A stretch of 64,000 nt of DNA from Bacteroidota bacterium. GTDB lineage: Bacteria > Bacteroidota > Bacteroidia > Bacteroidales > Paludibacteraceae. The stretch is taken from assembly GCA_021779195.1 (NCBI GenBank), contig JAJYBB010000015.1:20251-84250 (forward strand). Reading direction: 5' to 3'. Position 1 is the stretch's first letter. Each line of letters opens with the position of its first letter. Below, in pieces: positions 25,117 to 34,907 of this stretch. The notes under the pieces are model-generated. The model was not told the origin of the DNA and did no database searches. It saw only the letters and a program-made list of their open reading frames with translations. Both the position numbers and the translations under genes were made by a program.

Positions 25117-26595
25117 TTATTTTAATCCGGTTACAGCAATAAATTTATTATATGCTTCTGTCCAAATTTCGGAATTTTGCGGAAGGAATTCATCAATCTG
25201 TACCGATTCGGCGATAATTCTGCGCATTTCCGGTAAAGATTTTACAAACCCCGCTGCTTTCGCCTGAATCATGATATTTCCAATTGCTGTAGCTTCGGAA
25301 GGACCGGCAGCCACGGGAATTCCAATTGCATTGGCAGTCCACTGATTAAGTAAGGGATTTTTAGACCCTCCGCCTATAACATGGAGTTTTTCAATCGGGA
25401 ATGGTGCTAACCCTTTCAGTTTTCCCAAAACATAATTATATTTCAACGATAGACTTTCGAAAATACAGCGAACGAATTCGGCATGCGTTGAAGGCACAAT
25501 TTGCTTTGTGGCAACACAAAAATCAGCAATTGCAGAGGTCATTTTATCGGGATTTGCAAATGACACATCATCAGGGTCAATAACTGACTGAAAAGCATGA
25601 ACAGTTTCGGCCATGTGCACTAATTTTTCATAATCGTAACTAATTCCTTCTTTTTTCCATTCTTTCAAACATTGTTCAAGCAACCACATTCCGGTGATAT
25701 TTTTGAGAAAACGAGTCGTGCCTTCTACCCCACCCTCATTGGTGAAATTCAGTTCTGAAGTTTCTTTGTTAATAATGGCATCATTTACTTCAATGCCCAT
25801 TAATGACCAGGTTCCCGAACTCAGGTAGGCAAAGTTTTTATTGTCAGCCGGAACTGCCGCAACAGCTGAACCCGTATCATGTCCGGCAACGGTAACCACA
25901 GGTACATTACCTAATTCACATTCATCGGCAATATCATTGCGCAATATACCGATTTTATGTCCCGGCATAACGATATCGCCCAAAATTGAAGGTAAAACGC
26001 CTGCTCCTTCGAGTAATTCAGGTTCGAATTTTTTTGTACGAGGATTTAAAATTTGTGAAGTAGAAGCAATGGTATATTCCACTACTTTGTTCCCTGTCAG
26101 CATATAAGCCAATGCATCAGGCATAAATAAAATTTCTTTGGTTGCTTTCAGCAATGAATTGCCAGCTTGGCTCAGTGCAAAAAGTTGATATAAACTATTG
26201 AAATTCATCACCTGAATTCCAGTCAAATCATATACTTTCTCTCGGGGTATAATTTCAAAAAATTTTTCAGGAGCACCAATGGTATGCGGATCACGATAAG
26301 CATAAGGAGCACCCAGAATAGAACCGTCATCGGCTAACAGGACAAAATCAACACCCCAAGTATCAATTCCGATGGATGTAATTTCTACACCTTCTTTTTT
26401 GGCAGCAACTAATCCTTCTTTTAAATGTTCAAAAAGAGAATAGATATTCCAATGAAAATGATTTCCGATTTGAAGAATTTGGTTTGGGAATCGGGTAAGT
26501 TCCTTTAATTCAATTCGATTATTTTCGATTGTTCCCAAAATTGTACGACCACTGGTTGCTCCCAAATCGAAAGCTAAAAACGATTTTCTTTCCAT
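25117..26595 (-). CDS. rhaB: FGGY sugar kinase, rhamnulokinase/fuculokinase type
   Basis: ATP-dependent kinase of 492 residues. The first ATP-site motif is FDLGATSGRTILG, with IGIDTWGVDFVLLADDG and a catalytic-region VAGHDTGSAVAAVPA typical of rhamnulokinases, followed by YLSSGTWSLMG and the C-terminal HVIGGGSKNPLLNQ. It is the only ketose kinase in the deoxyhexose cluster, so it may phosphorylate both L-rhamnulose and L-fuculose; this is inferred. It has its own possible promoter 104 bases upstream and is followed by the E2 gene. Confidence 0.85.
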   Translation of the reverse strand: MERKSFLAFDLGATSGRTILGTIENNRIELKELTRFPNQILQIGNHFHWNIYSLFEHLKEGLVAAKKEGVEITSIGIDTWGVDFVLLADDGSILGAPYAYRDPHTIGAPEKFFEIIPREKVYDLTGIQVMNFNSLYQLFALSQAGNSLLKATKEILFMPDALAYMLTGNKVVEYTIASTSQILNPRTKKFEPELLEGAGVLPSILGDIVMPGHKIGILRNDIADECELGNVPVVTVAGHDTGSAVAAVPADNKNFAYLSSGTWSLMGIEVNDAIINKETSELNFTNEGGVEGTTRFLKNITGMWLLEQCLKEWKKEGISYDYEKLVHMAETVHAFQSVIDPDDVSFANPDKMTSAIADFCVATKQIVPSTHAEFVRCIFESLSLKYNYVLGKLKGLAPFPIEKLHVIGGGSKNPLLNQWTANAIGIPVAAGPSEATAIGNIMIQAKAAGFVKSLPEMRRIIAESVQIDEFLPQNSEIWTEAYNKFIAVTGLK

Positions 26596-26698
26596 TTTTT
26601 ATTAGATTTTACAGGTAATAAATATGTAATACATAGACTTCTATCTATTTATAAAATGCAATTAAAGTTTTACTGCATTATACACTAAATTTCGGATA

Positions 26699-26706
26699 CA
26701 AAGTTA
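26699..26706 (-). promoter_or_regulatory. Putative -7 element upstream of the kinase and E2-E3-E1 genes
   Basis: TAACTTTG on the minus strand matches TAnnTTTG, 104 bases before the kinase start. No -33 partner is clear. Confidence 0.35.
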
Positions 26707-26860
26707 TTCATTAACCGATTAAAAATCCTAAGAAAATTGACTAAATAACTTCTTTTTTTGATAAAGATATAAAGCCGGAACAATGATAACAAGAATGAAT
26801 ATCAACTTTCGTCAATATTCATTCTTAATAATTAACAAATTTCATTCTATTATTCTGAAA

Positions 26861-28651
26861 TTATTTGTAAAGAGCTCCATAAGTTTGACATGCACGATAA
26901 TCCGAACCTTCAGCATCCATTCCAAAAGCGCCCCATGCACTTGGACGGAAAATTTTTTCGTCAGGAACATTATGCATACAAACCGGAATGCGCAACATGG
27001 AAGCCAACGTTATCAGATCTGCACCAATATGTCCATAGCTGATTGCCCCATGGTTTGCACCCCAGTTATTCATTACGCTGAACACATCTTTAAACTGTTG
27101 TGTTTTGTTTAAACGCGGTGCGAACCAAGTAGTTGGCCATGTTTTATCAGTACGGATATTTATAATATGGTGTACATTTTCAGGTAAATCAACCGTCCAT
27201 CCTTCGGCAATTTGCAACACAGGACCAAGTCCTTTAATTCGATTCAACCGGAGCATTGTTACAGGCATTTCTCCTTTGGAAAGAAAGTTTGATGAAAAAC
27301 CACCACCTCGAAAATAACCTTGATCGGCAGGATACCAGGTAGTTGCATCTAGACATTTCAGAACTTCTTCTTCAGTGATATCCCAAAATGGCTTCATTGT
27401 TGGTTTTCCATTTGTATCAGTTTGTTGTCCGGTAGCATCGAGACAGGTCGCACCTGAATTAATCAGATGAATAATTCCGTTTGCAGCAGCCCCTTCAAGC
27501 TGATAACCGGTAACCCGTTTTACAGCTTCAGGACTCCAGAATGTACGTACATCTGAAAAAATGGAGGCAGTATTTGTTAACAAGTGTCCGAACATCATGG
27601 ATACGCCATTTAACGAATCGTTTTCGGTTGCCAACACGAAAGCTTCGCGGATGCCGTTCCAGTCGAAAGAAGAACAAAGCAGTGCTTCGCTGAAATCTCC
27701 GTTGACCATAAAATCGGTCCACTGACGCTGCCCTTGAAAACCAGCCACAATTGCATTATGGCCGAGGGCTTCTTCTGCAAATCCTAACGCTTTAAGTTTT
27801 GGATTACCAATCATCAGGTCGCGTATAATCAATGTCATTTTAACCACATATTCCCAATCTTTTGACTTTTGTTCGGCTGTGCTTTTCTTTTCTGGAGCAT
27901 TGAAGTCGTTTCCCTCGTTTACTTTACATAATTTTTCAGTCCAATCCATTGCTTTTCTAAATTCTTCAGGATCATAGATACCTTTCTCAACACGACGGAT
28001 AATCTCAACTTCGTCGACTGCTTCAACGCGAATACCCAGATAATCCTGAAAAAAGTCGGGATCGACAACAGAACCTGCAATGCCCATACACTGACCACCA
28101 ATGCCTAAATATGATTTACCGCGCATCATAGCCACTGCTAAACCCGACTTTACAAAACGAACAATTTTTTCTTTAACATCGGATGGAATACTGGTATCGG
28201 TACTATCCTGAACATGCTGCCCATAAATACCGAAAGCAGGAATCCCTTTTTGATTATGACCGGCCAATGCTGCTGCCAGATAAACAGCTCCCGGACGCTC
28301 GGTGCCATTAAAACCCCAAATGGCTTTCGGATAATATGGATTTACATCGATGGTTTCAGTTCCGTAAGCCCAACAGGGAGTAACCGACAATGTTAAACCA
28401 ACACCTTCTTTTTCAAATTTTTCAGCACAAGCAGCAGCTTCGGGTACACGTCCAATGGTACTGTCGGCAATGACGCATTGAACCGGCGTTCCATCTGGAT
28501 AAAATAGTGTTGAGGAAATCAAAGTTGCTGCACTTTTAGCCATATTCATGGTTTGCTCTTCTAAACTTTCGCGAACGCCTCCTTGACGACCATCGATAAT
28601 GGGACGAATCCCTACTTTGGGATATTCTCCCTGTAATCTTTTAGTTTTCAT
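26861..28651 (-). CDS. fucI: L-fucose isomerase
   Basis: Converts L-fucose to L-fuculose in the cytoplasm with a divalent metal. The 596-residue size equals the E. coli enzyme (about 591). The N-terminal [20 protein letters not shown], the [11 protein letters not shown] segment, [15 protein letters not shown], the metal-site [23 protein letters not shown] region and the C-terminal [12 protein letters not shown] all fit. It lies between the GntR regulator and the shared kinase, and its leader has a -7 element and a phased direct repeat also present before fucP. Confidence 0.95.
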   Translation of the reverse strand: MKTKRLQGEYPKVGIRPIIDGRQGGVRESLEEQTMNMAKSAATLISSTLFYPDGTPVQCVIADSTIGRVPEAAACAEKFEKEGVGLTLSVTPCWAYGTETIDVNPYYPKAIWGFNGTERPGAVYLAAALAGHNQKGIPAFGIYGQHVQDSTDTSIPSDVKEKIVRFVKSGLAVAMMRGKSYLGIGGQCMGIAGSVVDPDFFQDYLGIRVEAVDEVEIIRRVEKGIYDPEEFRKAMDWTEKLCKVNEGNDFNAPEKKSTAEQKSKDWEYVVKMTLIIRDLMIGNPKLKALGFAEEALGHNAIVAGFQGQRQWTDFMVNGDFSEALLCSSFDWNGIREAFVLATENDSLNGVSMMFGHLLTNTASIFSDVRTFWSPEAVKRVTGYQLEGAAANGIIHLINSGATCLDATGQQTDTNGKPTMKPFWDITEEEVLKCLDATTWYPADQGYFRGGGFSSNFLSKGEMPVTMLRLNRIKGLGPVLQIAEGWTVDLPENVHHIINIRTDKTWPTTWFAPRLNKTQQFKDVFSVMNNWGANHGAISYGHIGADLITLASMLRIPVCMHNVPDEKIFRPSAWGAFGMDAEGSDYRACQTYGALYK

Positions 28652-28743
28652 ATTCTTGTCAGAAAAAAACCCTAACCTTTTAACGAATAGGGATTGGTTG
28701 ATATTAATAAGTCTTAAAAATTAATTTTGATAAAAGTTTAATA

Positions 28744-28760
28744 TATGCTGATCTGTGCTG
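28744..28760. promoter_or_regulatory. Candidate operator before fucI: phased direct repeat
   Basis: TATGCTG (28744-28750) and TGTGCTG (28754-28760) are direct repeats with a 10-base period. The same arrangement occurs upstream of fucP. It lies 17 bases downstream of the putative -7 element, a position fitting a repressor. Confidence 0.5.
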
Positions 28761-28777
28761 AAATAACATTGAAAACA

Positions 28778-28785
28778 CAAATATA
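28778..28785 (-). promoter_or_regulatory. Putative -7 element of fucI
   Basis: TATATTTG on the minus strand matches TAnnTTTG and precedes the fucI start by 127 bases. It lies between the GntR gene and fucI, so fucI may have its own start in addition to read-through. Confidence 0.4.
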
Positions 28786-28813
28786 TTATTTTCAAAAAAA
28801 AATAGGGTCAAGT

Positions 28814-29800
28814 TTATAAAGAATTTCTGATTATCAATTCTGTAGGTATATACTCCTGAATCGATTTTTTAGCGGTTACAAAATAAGCCGCCTTTTCACC
28901 CATTAATCCAAAATCAATACTAATCGATGAAATTCCGTTTTTAATAACTTCGAGCACAGATTCATTGTTATAAGCGATTAAACCATAATCCTGACCAATA
29001 ATCAATCCGGCAGAATCTGCTTCTTTAATTAATTTAACAAGATCTTCAGACAGGATACACAGATAGGCGGTTCCAACTTCAACTCCTATTTTATCAGACT
29101 CTTTGCGTAAAATTTCGTACTCAAAATTCTGCAACACACAGAATTTTTTAAAATATTCAATTGCGCTGATTGGATGGCAGATTTCTTCAGGGAAAACGAA
29201 GGAAATTTTCTTGTATTTTTTGAATAAATCAAGGCTTTGATTTAAACAATTGTAAAACGATTCATCAAAATCCTGGCAAATATATGAAAAGGATGACTTT
29301 TCAAAATTACCAAAATCTAACAGCAGTAATTTGCTTGGCGGAATCAGCTTCAATGCATCTGAAAGTTGTTCGTTTGAAAAATTCATCACCACGTACATGC
29401 TGTAATTACCAATACTTTCGCGAATTATGGTGTCGAACAATCGTTCATTATACTGATGAAAAATCAGATCAACTTTGTAATTATCAGGCAAATTAGCCAC
29501 AAACCGGTGAAAAAGATTTTGTTTGAACGACGAATAAGTATCCAGAAGCAACAAGACATGATTCACATCGGCTTTTACATAATAGCCTTTCATCGGATTT
29601 GAATCAATAATACCTCTATTTTTAAGAATTTTATATGCCTTAAATACTGTATCCCGTGAAACTTTATAACGCGAACTTGCCTCGTTGATGGACGACAAAT
29701 TATCGCCTACCTTTAAATCACCTTGCATAATGGAAAGACTGATTCCATCAACAAGCGATTTTATTTTAGAAGATGAATTTGAAAATTTTATGTTCGACAT
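28814..29800 (-). CDS. GntR-family regulator with sugar-binding-like C-terminal domain (FucR-like)
   Basis: A 328-residue regulator. The N-terminal winged helix (about 10-75) has LSSINEASSRYKVSRDTVFKAYKILKNRGII. The C-terminal part (about 85-325) reads like a periplasmic-binding/LacI-type ligand domain (for example IGQDYGLIAYNNESVLEVI and a final YIPTELIIRNSL). GntR regulators of this build, named FucR, control fucose genes in Bacteroides. Position between fucP and fucI supports that. It probably binds the repeat found before both genes. The gene is 15 bases from the fucP stop. Confidence 0.85.
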   Translation of the reverse strand: MSNIKFSNSSSKIKSLVDGISLSIMQGDLKVGDNLSSINEASSRYKVSRDTVFKAYKILKNRGIIDSNPMKGYYVKADVNHVLLLLDTYSSFKQNLFHRFVANLPDNYKVDLIFHQYNERLFDTIIRESIGNYSMYVVMNFSNEQLSDALKLIPPSKLLLLDFGNFEKSSFSYICQDFDESFYNCLNQSLDLFKKYKKISFVFPEEICHPISAIEYFKKFCVLQNFEYEILRKESDKIGVEVGTAYLCILSEDLVKLIKEADSAGLIIGQDYGLIAYNNESVLEVIKNGISSISIDFGLMGEKAAYFVTAKKSIQEYIPTELIIRNSL

Positions 29801-29815
29801 GTTAAATTCTATAAA

Positions 29816-31138
29816 TCAATGGGTAGCAACTACCTTATATTCAGTACCTTCATAAACTGGACCAGAAGGTTTAGAGCCCACAAACGAATAATACATTACA
29901 TATAGATATCCTATCAAAGGAATAATCATCGCTATTGCCATGCTTCCGGTTTTATCAGAAATAAGTCCCATAATCGGTGTCCAAACTGCTCCACCGATAA
30001 TAGCCATAATTATCATTGAACCGCCGATTTTGGTATTCGGACCAAGTCCTTTAACTCCCAGTGCAAAAATTGTAGGAAACATCAGTGACATGAAAAAGCT
30101 GGAAATAACCAATGCATAACCACCTATTATGCCGGGAAATGTTACAGCAATGGTTACTAGAATCACATTTACAATGCTGTAAATACCCATCAATTTTCCA
30201 GGATCAAACCGGCGCATTAAAGCTGTAGCAATAAACCGTCCAATACCAAAAGCCAACAAAGAGGCAAAAAGATAAGTACCGGCTTCTTTATCGGGTTTAT
30301 TTAGATAATCTTTAATATAGGCAATCATAAAACTCCAGGTTCCAACCTGTGCTCCTACATAAAAAAACTGGGCAATAATACCTTTGATAAAATGAGGATA
30401 TTGAAATAATTGGGAGAAATGGCCATGGTTACTTTTATTGGTAGCATCCATTTTGTTTCGTGTCCCGGTTTCTGTTTCGGCAGGAAACTTTACTTTCCAA
30501 ATCAAAAATGCCCAAACTAAGATTACTACCCCAATGATCATATAAGGTGGAATTACGCGTAAAGTTTCGGCGTGCAGATAACCCTGATACTGACCCGAGG
30601 CTTTCAACGCATTAATTTCCGTTTGTGAATGTTCAATGCCGGAAAAAATGAAAATTTTTCCGATTAAAACTCCACTCATGGCTCCAAGCGGGTTAAATGC
30701 CTGCGAAAAGTTTAAGCGTTGAGCAGAAGTATCGGGATCGCCTAACACAGAGATGAATGAATTTGCACCGGTTTCAAGAAAGGCTAATCCACTGGCAATT
30801 ATGAATAATGCCAACAGAAAAATTTCGTATTTGCTTGTAATTGCAGCAGGATAGAATATGAAACATCCGGTAGCAAAAAGCAATAGCCCAATAATCATCC
30901 CTGTTTTGTAATGAAAACGATCCATAATATAAGCTGCCGGCATTGCCAACAAAAAATAACCCATATAAAATGCAAATTGAACCAAACCTGCTTGTAAACG
31001 ATTCAACTCAAATGATTTCATGAACTGAGGTATTAATATGTCATTCAGATTATTAGGAATAGCCCACAAATAAAAAAGAGCTGTAACTAAAATAAATGGA
31101 AGTAAATTTTTTTGTTCGACAATTTTGTGGTTTGACAT
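29816..31138 (-). CDS. fucP: L-fucose/proton symporter
   Basis: Twelve-helix MFS permease of 440 residues for L-fucose import. The N-terminal LFYLWAIPNNLNDILIPQFMKSFELNRLQAGLVQFAFYMGYFLLAMPAA is the typical FHS/FucP opening, with N and D residues in helix 1. Later signatures are FLETGANSFISVLGDP and the inter-domain SFMIAYIKDYLNKPDKEAG. It is the first gene of the fuc part, and its upstream region contains a phased direct repeat overlapping the promoter. Related FHS transporters also carry glucose or galactose, but the linked isomerase argues for fucose. Confidence 0.9.
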   Translation of the reverse strand: MSNHKIVEQKNLLPFILVTALFYLWAIPNNLNDILIPQFMKSFELNRLQAGLVQFAFYMGYFLLAMPAAYIMDRFHYKTGMIIGLLLFATGCFIFYPAAITSKYEIFLLALFIIASGLAFLETGANSFISVLGDPDTSAQRLNFSQAFNPLGAMSGVLIGKIFIFSGIEHSQTEINALKASGQYQGYLHAETLRVIPPYMIIGVVILVWAFLIWKVKFPAETETGTRNKMDATNKSNHGHFSQLFQYPHFIKGIIAQFFYVGAQVGTWSFMIAYIKDYLNKPDKEAGTYLFASLLAFGIGRFIATALMRRFDPGKLMGIYSIVNVILVTIAVTFPGIIGGYALVISSFFMSLMFPTIFALGVKGLGPNTKIGGSMIIMAIIGGAVWTPIMGLISDKTGSMAIAMIIPLIGYLYVMYYSFVGSKPSGPVYEGTEYKVVATH

Positions 31139-31170
31139 ACTCTATACATTTTTTTAATTTAAATATTTGC

Positions 31171-31195
31171 TATGCTGAACTATGCTGCAAATTAA
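31171..31195 (-). promoter_or_regulatory. fucP operator repeat next to a -7-like element
   Basis: TATGCTG occurs at 31171-31177 and again at 31181-31187, a direct repeat with a 10-base period. Immediately upstream in gene direction, TTAATTTG (31188-31195) is one base off the TAnnTTTG element. Repressor binding here would block the start region. Confidence 0.5.
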
Positions 31196-31254
31196 TTACA
31201 ATTATTCATTTCATACAATTTAGATTTCATGTTTTAAAACATTAAATTTTAAAA

Positions 31255-32145
31255 TTAATCTTTTATTTCGACATTATTCCGATATTCGAGAGGAGAAATT
31301 CCAACACGTTTCTTAAAAAATACAGGAAAATAGTCGGGATTTTCAAAATTCAAGGTGTATGCTATTTCTTTTACTGAGTGGGATGAAGTAGATAGTAATA
31401 ATTTGGCTTCGTTGAGTTTAAGTTCAATCATATACTTTGAAGGGGAAGTCCCTACAAATTCTTTAAATGCCCTGCGAAACCCTGAATAGCTGATATGTAG
31501 TGTTTTAGCAATTTCTTCGGGTGTCATATCTTTATAAACCGATTCACGCATAATCACTTTCGCTTTATTCATTTTCTGAATCAATTCTTCATCTTCAAAA
31601 TCGCGGGTTTTATCGCGATAATACATCAATCCCAAAATATGCATCACGATACCGGACAAAGCTTGCTGATATCCAGCCCGTTCTTCGTTTGCAATCTCAA
31701 TTGCCTTTAAATATAAATCGACAATTCTTTCGTTATAGCCAATATTAAATACAGGTGGAGTATTAATAAAAAACCCATCGGACACGATATTGTCAATAAT
31801 TCTACCTTTAAAACCAATCCAGTATTCAGTCCATCCCGAGTTTTCGAGAGGTTTATAGGTATGCCAAATTCCAGGCATAAGAAAAAACATACGACCTTCG
31901 TTTATCAAGCAAGATTGTTTGCTTGTTCCAAAAGTAAAGACTCCATTTCCTTCCGAAATGTATAATAATTGAAATTCATTTAAAATGCGTCCTTTATTCA
32001 CATCAAAATAATATCCTGTTGGATGGTCTTTGGGTGGATAATTTTCATTCTCGGCAATGGTTTGATGTCCCACCGTTGTAACTGTTAATCCCCAAAGATC
32101 ATCTTCTTCAGAAGAAACCATGTAATTAAAACTTCGTTGTTGCAT
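31255..32145 (-). CDS. AraC-family activator, RhaR-like
   Basis: A 296-residue activator with an N-terminal cupin-like ligand domain (about 20-170, including EGRMFFLMPGIWHTYKPLEN) and a C-terminal double helix-turn-helix (about 200-293). The latter has MTPEEIAKTLHISYSGFRRAFKEFVGTSPSKYM and VKEIAYTLNFENPDYFPVFFKKRVGISPLEYR. It follows rhaT, so rhamnose control is likely, as for the AraC-type RhaR of Bacteroides. A -7 element lies 51 bases upstream, and a terminator separates it from rhaT. Confidence 0.85.
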   Translation of the reverse strand: MQQRSFNYMVSSEEDDLWGLTVTTVGHQTIAENENYPPKDHPTGYYFDVNKGRILNEFQLLYISEGNGVFTFGTSKQSCLINEGRMFFLMPGIWHTYKPLENSGWTEYWIGFKGRIIDNIVSDGFFINTPPVFNIGYNERIVDLYLKAIEIANEERAGYQQALSGIVMHILGLMYYRDKTRDFEDEELIQKMNKAKVIMRESVYKDMTPEEIAKTLHISYSGFRRAFKEFVGTSPSKYMIELKLNEAKLLLSTSSHSVKEIAYTLNFENPDYFPVFFKKRVGISPLEYRNNVEIKD

Positions 32146-32195
32146 AATTGATTTTATTCATTGGTAATAAAATTTCAAATAGATATAAGTTTGTA

Positions 32196-32203
32196 CAAAA
32201 ATA
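32196..32203 (-). promoter_or_regulatory. Putative -7 element of the AraC-type regulator
   Basis: TATTTTTG on the minus strand, 51 bases before the start codon, with no clear -33 partner. Confidence 0.4.
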
Positions 32204-32227
32204 GGAAATTAAATCGTAGCATGAATA

Positions 32228-32264
32228 AAAAAAGAGAAGACTGATAAACAATCTTCTCTTTTTT
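32228..32264 (-). terminator. Terminator after rhaT
   Basis: AAAAAGAGAAGA and TCTTCTCTTTTT form a 12-base stem with an 11-base loop and T-run on both strands, 25 bases past the rhaT stop. It separates the rhaA-rhaT unit from the regulator gene. Confidence 0.7.
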
Positions 32265-32288
32265 AAAACATAATTGAATTTTCCAGAT

Positions 32289-33323
32289 TTAATTTAGTAA
32301 ATTTGGAAGGATAAGTGAAAAAATTAGAATTGCCATACCCAGAACTAAAACTGCAATCGTTTTTGATCCCGCACCTTTCCATTCCTTCAAAATAATGCCC
32401 CAAACATTGCTAAACGTAACATTAAGCGACATGAGAATACTCCACGAGAAAGCCATCATAACACTTCCTTCGGCAAAGAAGCTTTTTCCCATTGTTAGCC
32501 CAAAAAATTGTGAATACCATAGAATTCCGGCTAATGCACAAAATAACACGTTATTTATAAACACACCGGCCGATACACCGAAATAATCTTTAATCGTTTT
32601 ATTTTTAATATTTTGAAATAAGCAATAAACGGCATTTGTAACAAATCCGCCTACAGTAATGATTAAAATAGCTGGTAAGCCGGCAAACAATGCTTTTGCT
32701 CCAAATTGAATGGCGGCAGCTTTAATAGGCTCGGCAGCTTCAAGTCCAAGACTGAAACAAGCACTCATAATACCTGCAAGGAGAGCAACCAAAAGACCTT
32801 TTCCCAAGGCAAAATCCTTCACGGCCGCTTTTTTTTGCTCGGCAGTCATATTTTTTGAACGAAGGCTTCCTGCAAATCCAATAACGGCAATTCCTGCAAT
32901 GGCTACACTGACTCCAATCAACAAAATCAACCCTTTTCCACTAAATAAATCGGTGCCCAGCATTAATGCAGGAATCAAAGTACCAAAAGCTGAACAAGTG
33001 CCCAACGCGATAGATTGTCCAAGTGCCACGCCTAAATAGCGCATGCTTAAACCAAAAGTTAAGCCTCCTACACCCCACAAAGCTCCATAAATCAAGGCTT
33101 TCCAGACTGACCCTTGACCAGCTGAAATTAACTCAATGAGTGAATGTCCTTCCGGAACAGCAAGTAAAGCTCCAAGATACGGAAAAATAAGCCATGCAAA
33201 AATGCCCTGAATAAGCCAAAAACTTTCCCAAGCCCAGTTTTTTACTTTTTTGATTGGGACATAAGAGCTGGATTGTCCCATAGCACCCACTGCAATAATC
33301 AATAATCCAATGAATATATTCAT
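32289..33323 (-). CDS. rhaT: L-rhamnose/proton symporter
   Basis: Ten-helix inner-membrane transporter of the RhaT family (344 residues). The family hallmarks include FIGLLIIAVGAMGQSSSYVPIKKVKNWAWESFWL at the N-terminus, GALWGVGGLTFGLSMRYLGVALGQSIALG in the middle and the C-terminal FSNVWGIILKEWKGAGSKT. It lies 111 bases after rhaA on the same strand and ends just before a terminator, so rhaA-rhaT form a two-gene unit. Confidence 0.93.
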   Translation of the reverse strand: MNIFIGLLIIAVGAMGQSSSYVPIKKVKNWAWESFWLIQGIFAWLIFPYLGALLAVPEGHSLIELISAGQGSVWKALIYGALWGVGGLTFGLSMRYLGVALGQSIALGTCSAFGTLIPALMLGTDLFSGKGLILLIGVSVAIAGIAVIGFAGSLRSKNMTAEQKKAAVKDFALGKGLLVALLAGIMSACFSLGLEAAEPIKAAAIQFGAKALFAGLPAILIITVGGFVTNAVYCLFQNIKNKTIKDYFGVSAGVFINNVLFCALAGILWYSQFFGLTMGKSFFAEGSVMMAFSWSILMSLNVTFSNVWGIILKEWKGAGSKTIAVLVLGMAILIFSLILPNLLN

Positions 33324-33434
33324 AATATCTTTTTACAATTTAACATTAAAAAAAGCGTGATTTAAGATATAAGTTAACCACATAAAATTTCATCGGATTT
33401 TTATTTCTGAGATAATTCTATGTGGTTCAAATTT

Positions 33435-34697
33435 TTATCGTTTTGAAGTTACTTCCTGTTCGTATTTTTCAATATTTGCAATATACGATTCGCCGGCAAT
33501 AACGCCTTTTTGCATACAATAATAGTTGTATACATCAGTCCATGGCATTGACTTTGCTTCTTCGAGTAGCGCTAAACGTTCGAAGTTTTGACCCTTGGCT
33601 TCATAAGCTCGCAATTGAATGATAGGTTCGAGTAATGCCTGCAAAAAGGCTTTTTGAGTGGCACGTACACCAACTACATAAGCTCCAATACGATTGATGG
33701 AGGCATCGAAATAATCTAAGCCAACATGCACGCGATCAATGGCGTTTGCTCTGGTTATTTCTTGTGCGATAGCCTGCAGTTCGTCGCTCAAAATGACCAC
33801 GTGGTCACTATCCCAGCGTATACCTCTGGAAACATGCAACATAACTTCTGGTAAAAATAGTAACAATGAAGAAATTTTATCAGAAATTACTTCTGTGGGG
33901 TGAAAATGACCCGAGTCAAGAGTAACGACAACGTTATTTTTAACGCCGTAACCCATATAAAACTCATGAGAACCAACTGTATAACTTTCAGCACCTATGC
34001 CGAACAATTTACTTTCAATACAATCCTTCATGTATTCATCGTTGGTTTTATATTCAAAGATTTTGTCTAATGAATCTTTCAGATTTTGACGATATTGCAA
34101 GCGATTCACGGTCAAATCTTTTGAACCATCTGGAATCCAGATATTGTGCATACATTTTGAACCCAATTGGCGACCCATTTCTTCGGCTATTTTACGACTG
34201 CGAATGACATGTTCAATCCAAAAATTGCGGATTTCAGGGTCAGGAGAAGAAAGTGTAAAGCCATCAGCTGATTTATCATGAGAGAAGCAAGTGCAGTTGA
34301 AATCCAGTTTATAATCTTTTTCTTTTGCCCAATCAATCCAGCTTTGGAAATGTTTTGGTTCAATTTGATCACGGTCAACAAATTTTCCGCCAAAATCGCC
34401 ATAAAAAGCATGTAAATTTACACGATGTTTGCCTGGAATCAATGACATGGCTTTGTCAATATCGGCACGAACCTGATCAATAGTATGTGCTTTGCCTGGA
34501 TAATTACCGGTTGCCTGAATTCCACCAGTCAGATTTCCATCGGGGTTTTCAAAACCGATTACATCGTCTGTTTGCCAGCAGTGTAATGAAATTGGAAGTT
34601 TATCTAACTCTACTACAGCTTTTTCCACATCTACACCTATTTCGGCATAACGTTCTTTGGCAGCCTGAAATGCTTGAATAATTTTTTGGTCATTCAT
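33435..34697 (-). CDS. rhaA: L-rhamnose isomerase
   Basis: Converts L-rhamnose to L-rhamnulose in the cytoplasm with divalent metal. The 420-residue size matches the family. Visible signatures are LPISLHCWQTDDVIGFE, HAFYGDFGGKFVDRDQIEP, the metal-binding VTLDSGHFHPTEVISDK and the catalytic WDSDHVV. It is the first gene of rhaA-rhaT, followed by the AraC-type regulator. A -7 element lies 32 bases upstream, with no -33 partner, which is common for promoters that need an activator. Confidence 0.95.
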   Translation of the reverse strand: MNDQKIIQAFQAAKERYAEIGVDVEKAVVELDKLPISLHCWQTDDVIGFENPDGNLTGGIQATGNYPGKAHTIDQVRADIDKAMSLIPGKHRVNLHAFYGDFGGKFVDRDQIEPKHFQSWIDWAKEKDYKLDFNCTCFSHDKSADGFTLSSPDPEIRNFWIEHVIRSRKIAEEMGRQLGSKCMHNIWIPDGSKDLTVNRLQYRQNLKDSLDKIFEYKTNDEYMKDCIESKLFGIGAESYTVGSHEFYMGYGVKNNVVVTLDSGHFHPTEVISDKISSLLLFLPEVMLHVSRGIRWDSDHVVILSDELQAIAQEITRANAIDRVHVGLDYFDASINRIGAYVVGVRATQKAFLQALLEPIIQLRAYEAKGQNFERLALLEEAKSMPWTDVYNYYCMQKGVIAGESYIANIEKYEQEVTSKR

Positions 34698-34729
34698 GAT
34701 ATTAAAATTTTAAATTTGTTTTTTGATGA

Positions 34730-34737
34730 CAAAAATA
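34730..34737 (-). promoter_or_regulatory. Putative -7 element of rhaA-rhaT
   Basis: TATTTTTG on the minus strand, 32 bases before rhaA. There is no TTTG at the -33 distance. Activation by the AraC-type regulator would explain that. No convincing RhaR site was recognised in the 34738-34907 leader. Confidence 0.4.
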
Positions 34738-34907
34738 GAGTTTCAACTTATTATGTTGATATGATAATTGATATTAAAGCTTTACTTTTTGATAAAATTT
34801 TAAATATTTGAAATTTTGAAATCAACCCTATCGGATAGAGTTGTTTCTTATATTATGTCATTTTGTTTACTGATCACTTCTTTAACTGGTGAATTACGAT
34901 TTTGAAC

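Noticed and set aside
13461..34697. Sugar region as a mobile island
   Set aside because: No integrase, transposase, tRNA gene or flanking direct repeats are seen, and codon use appears like that of the neighbours.
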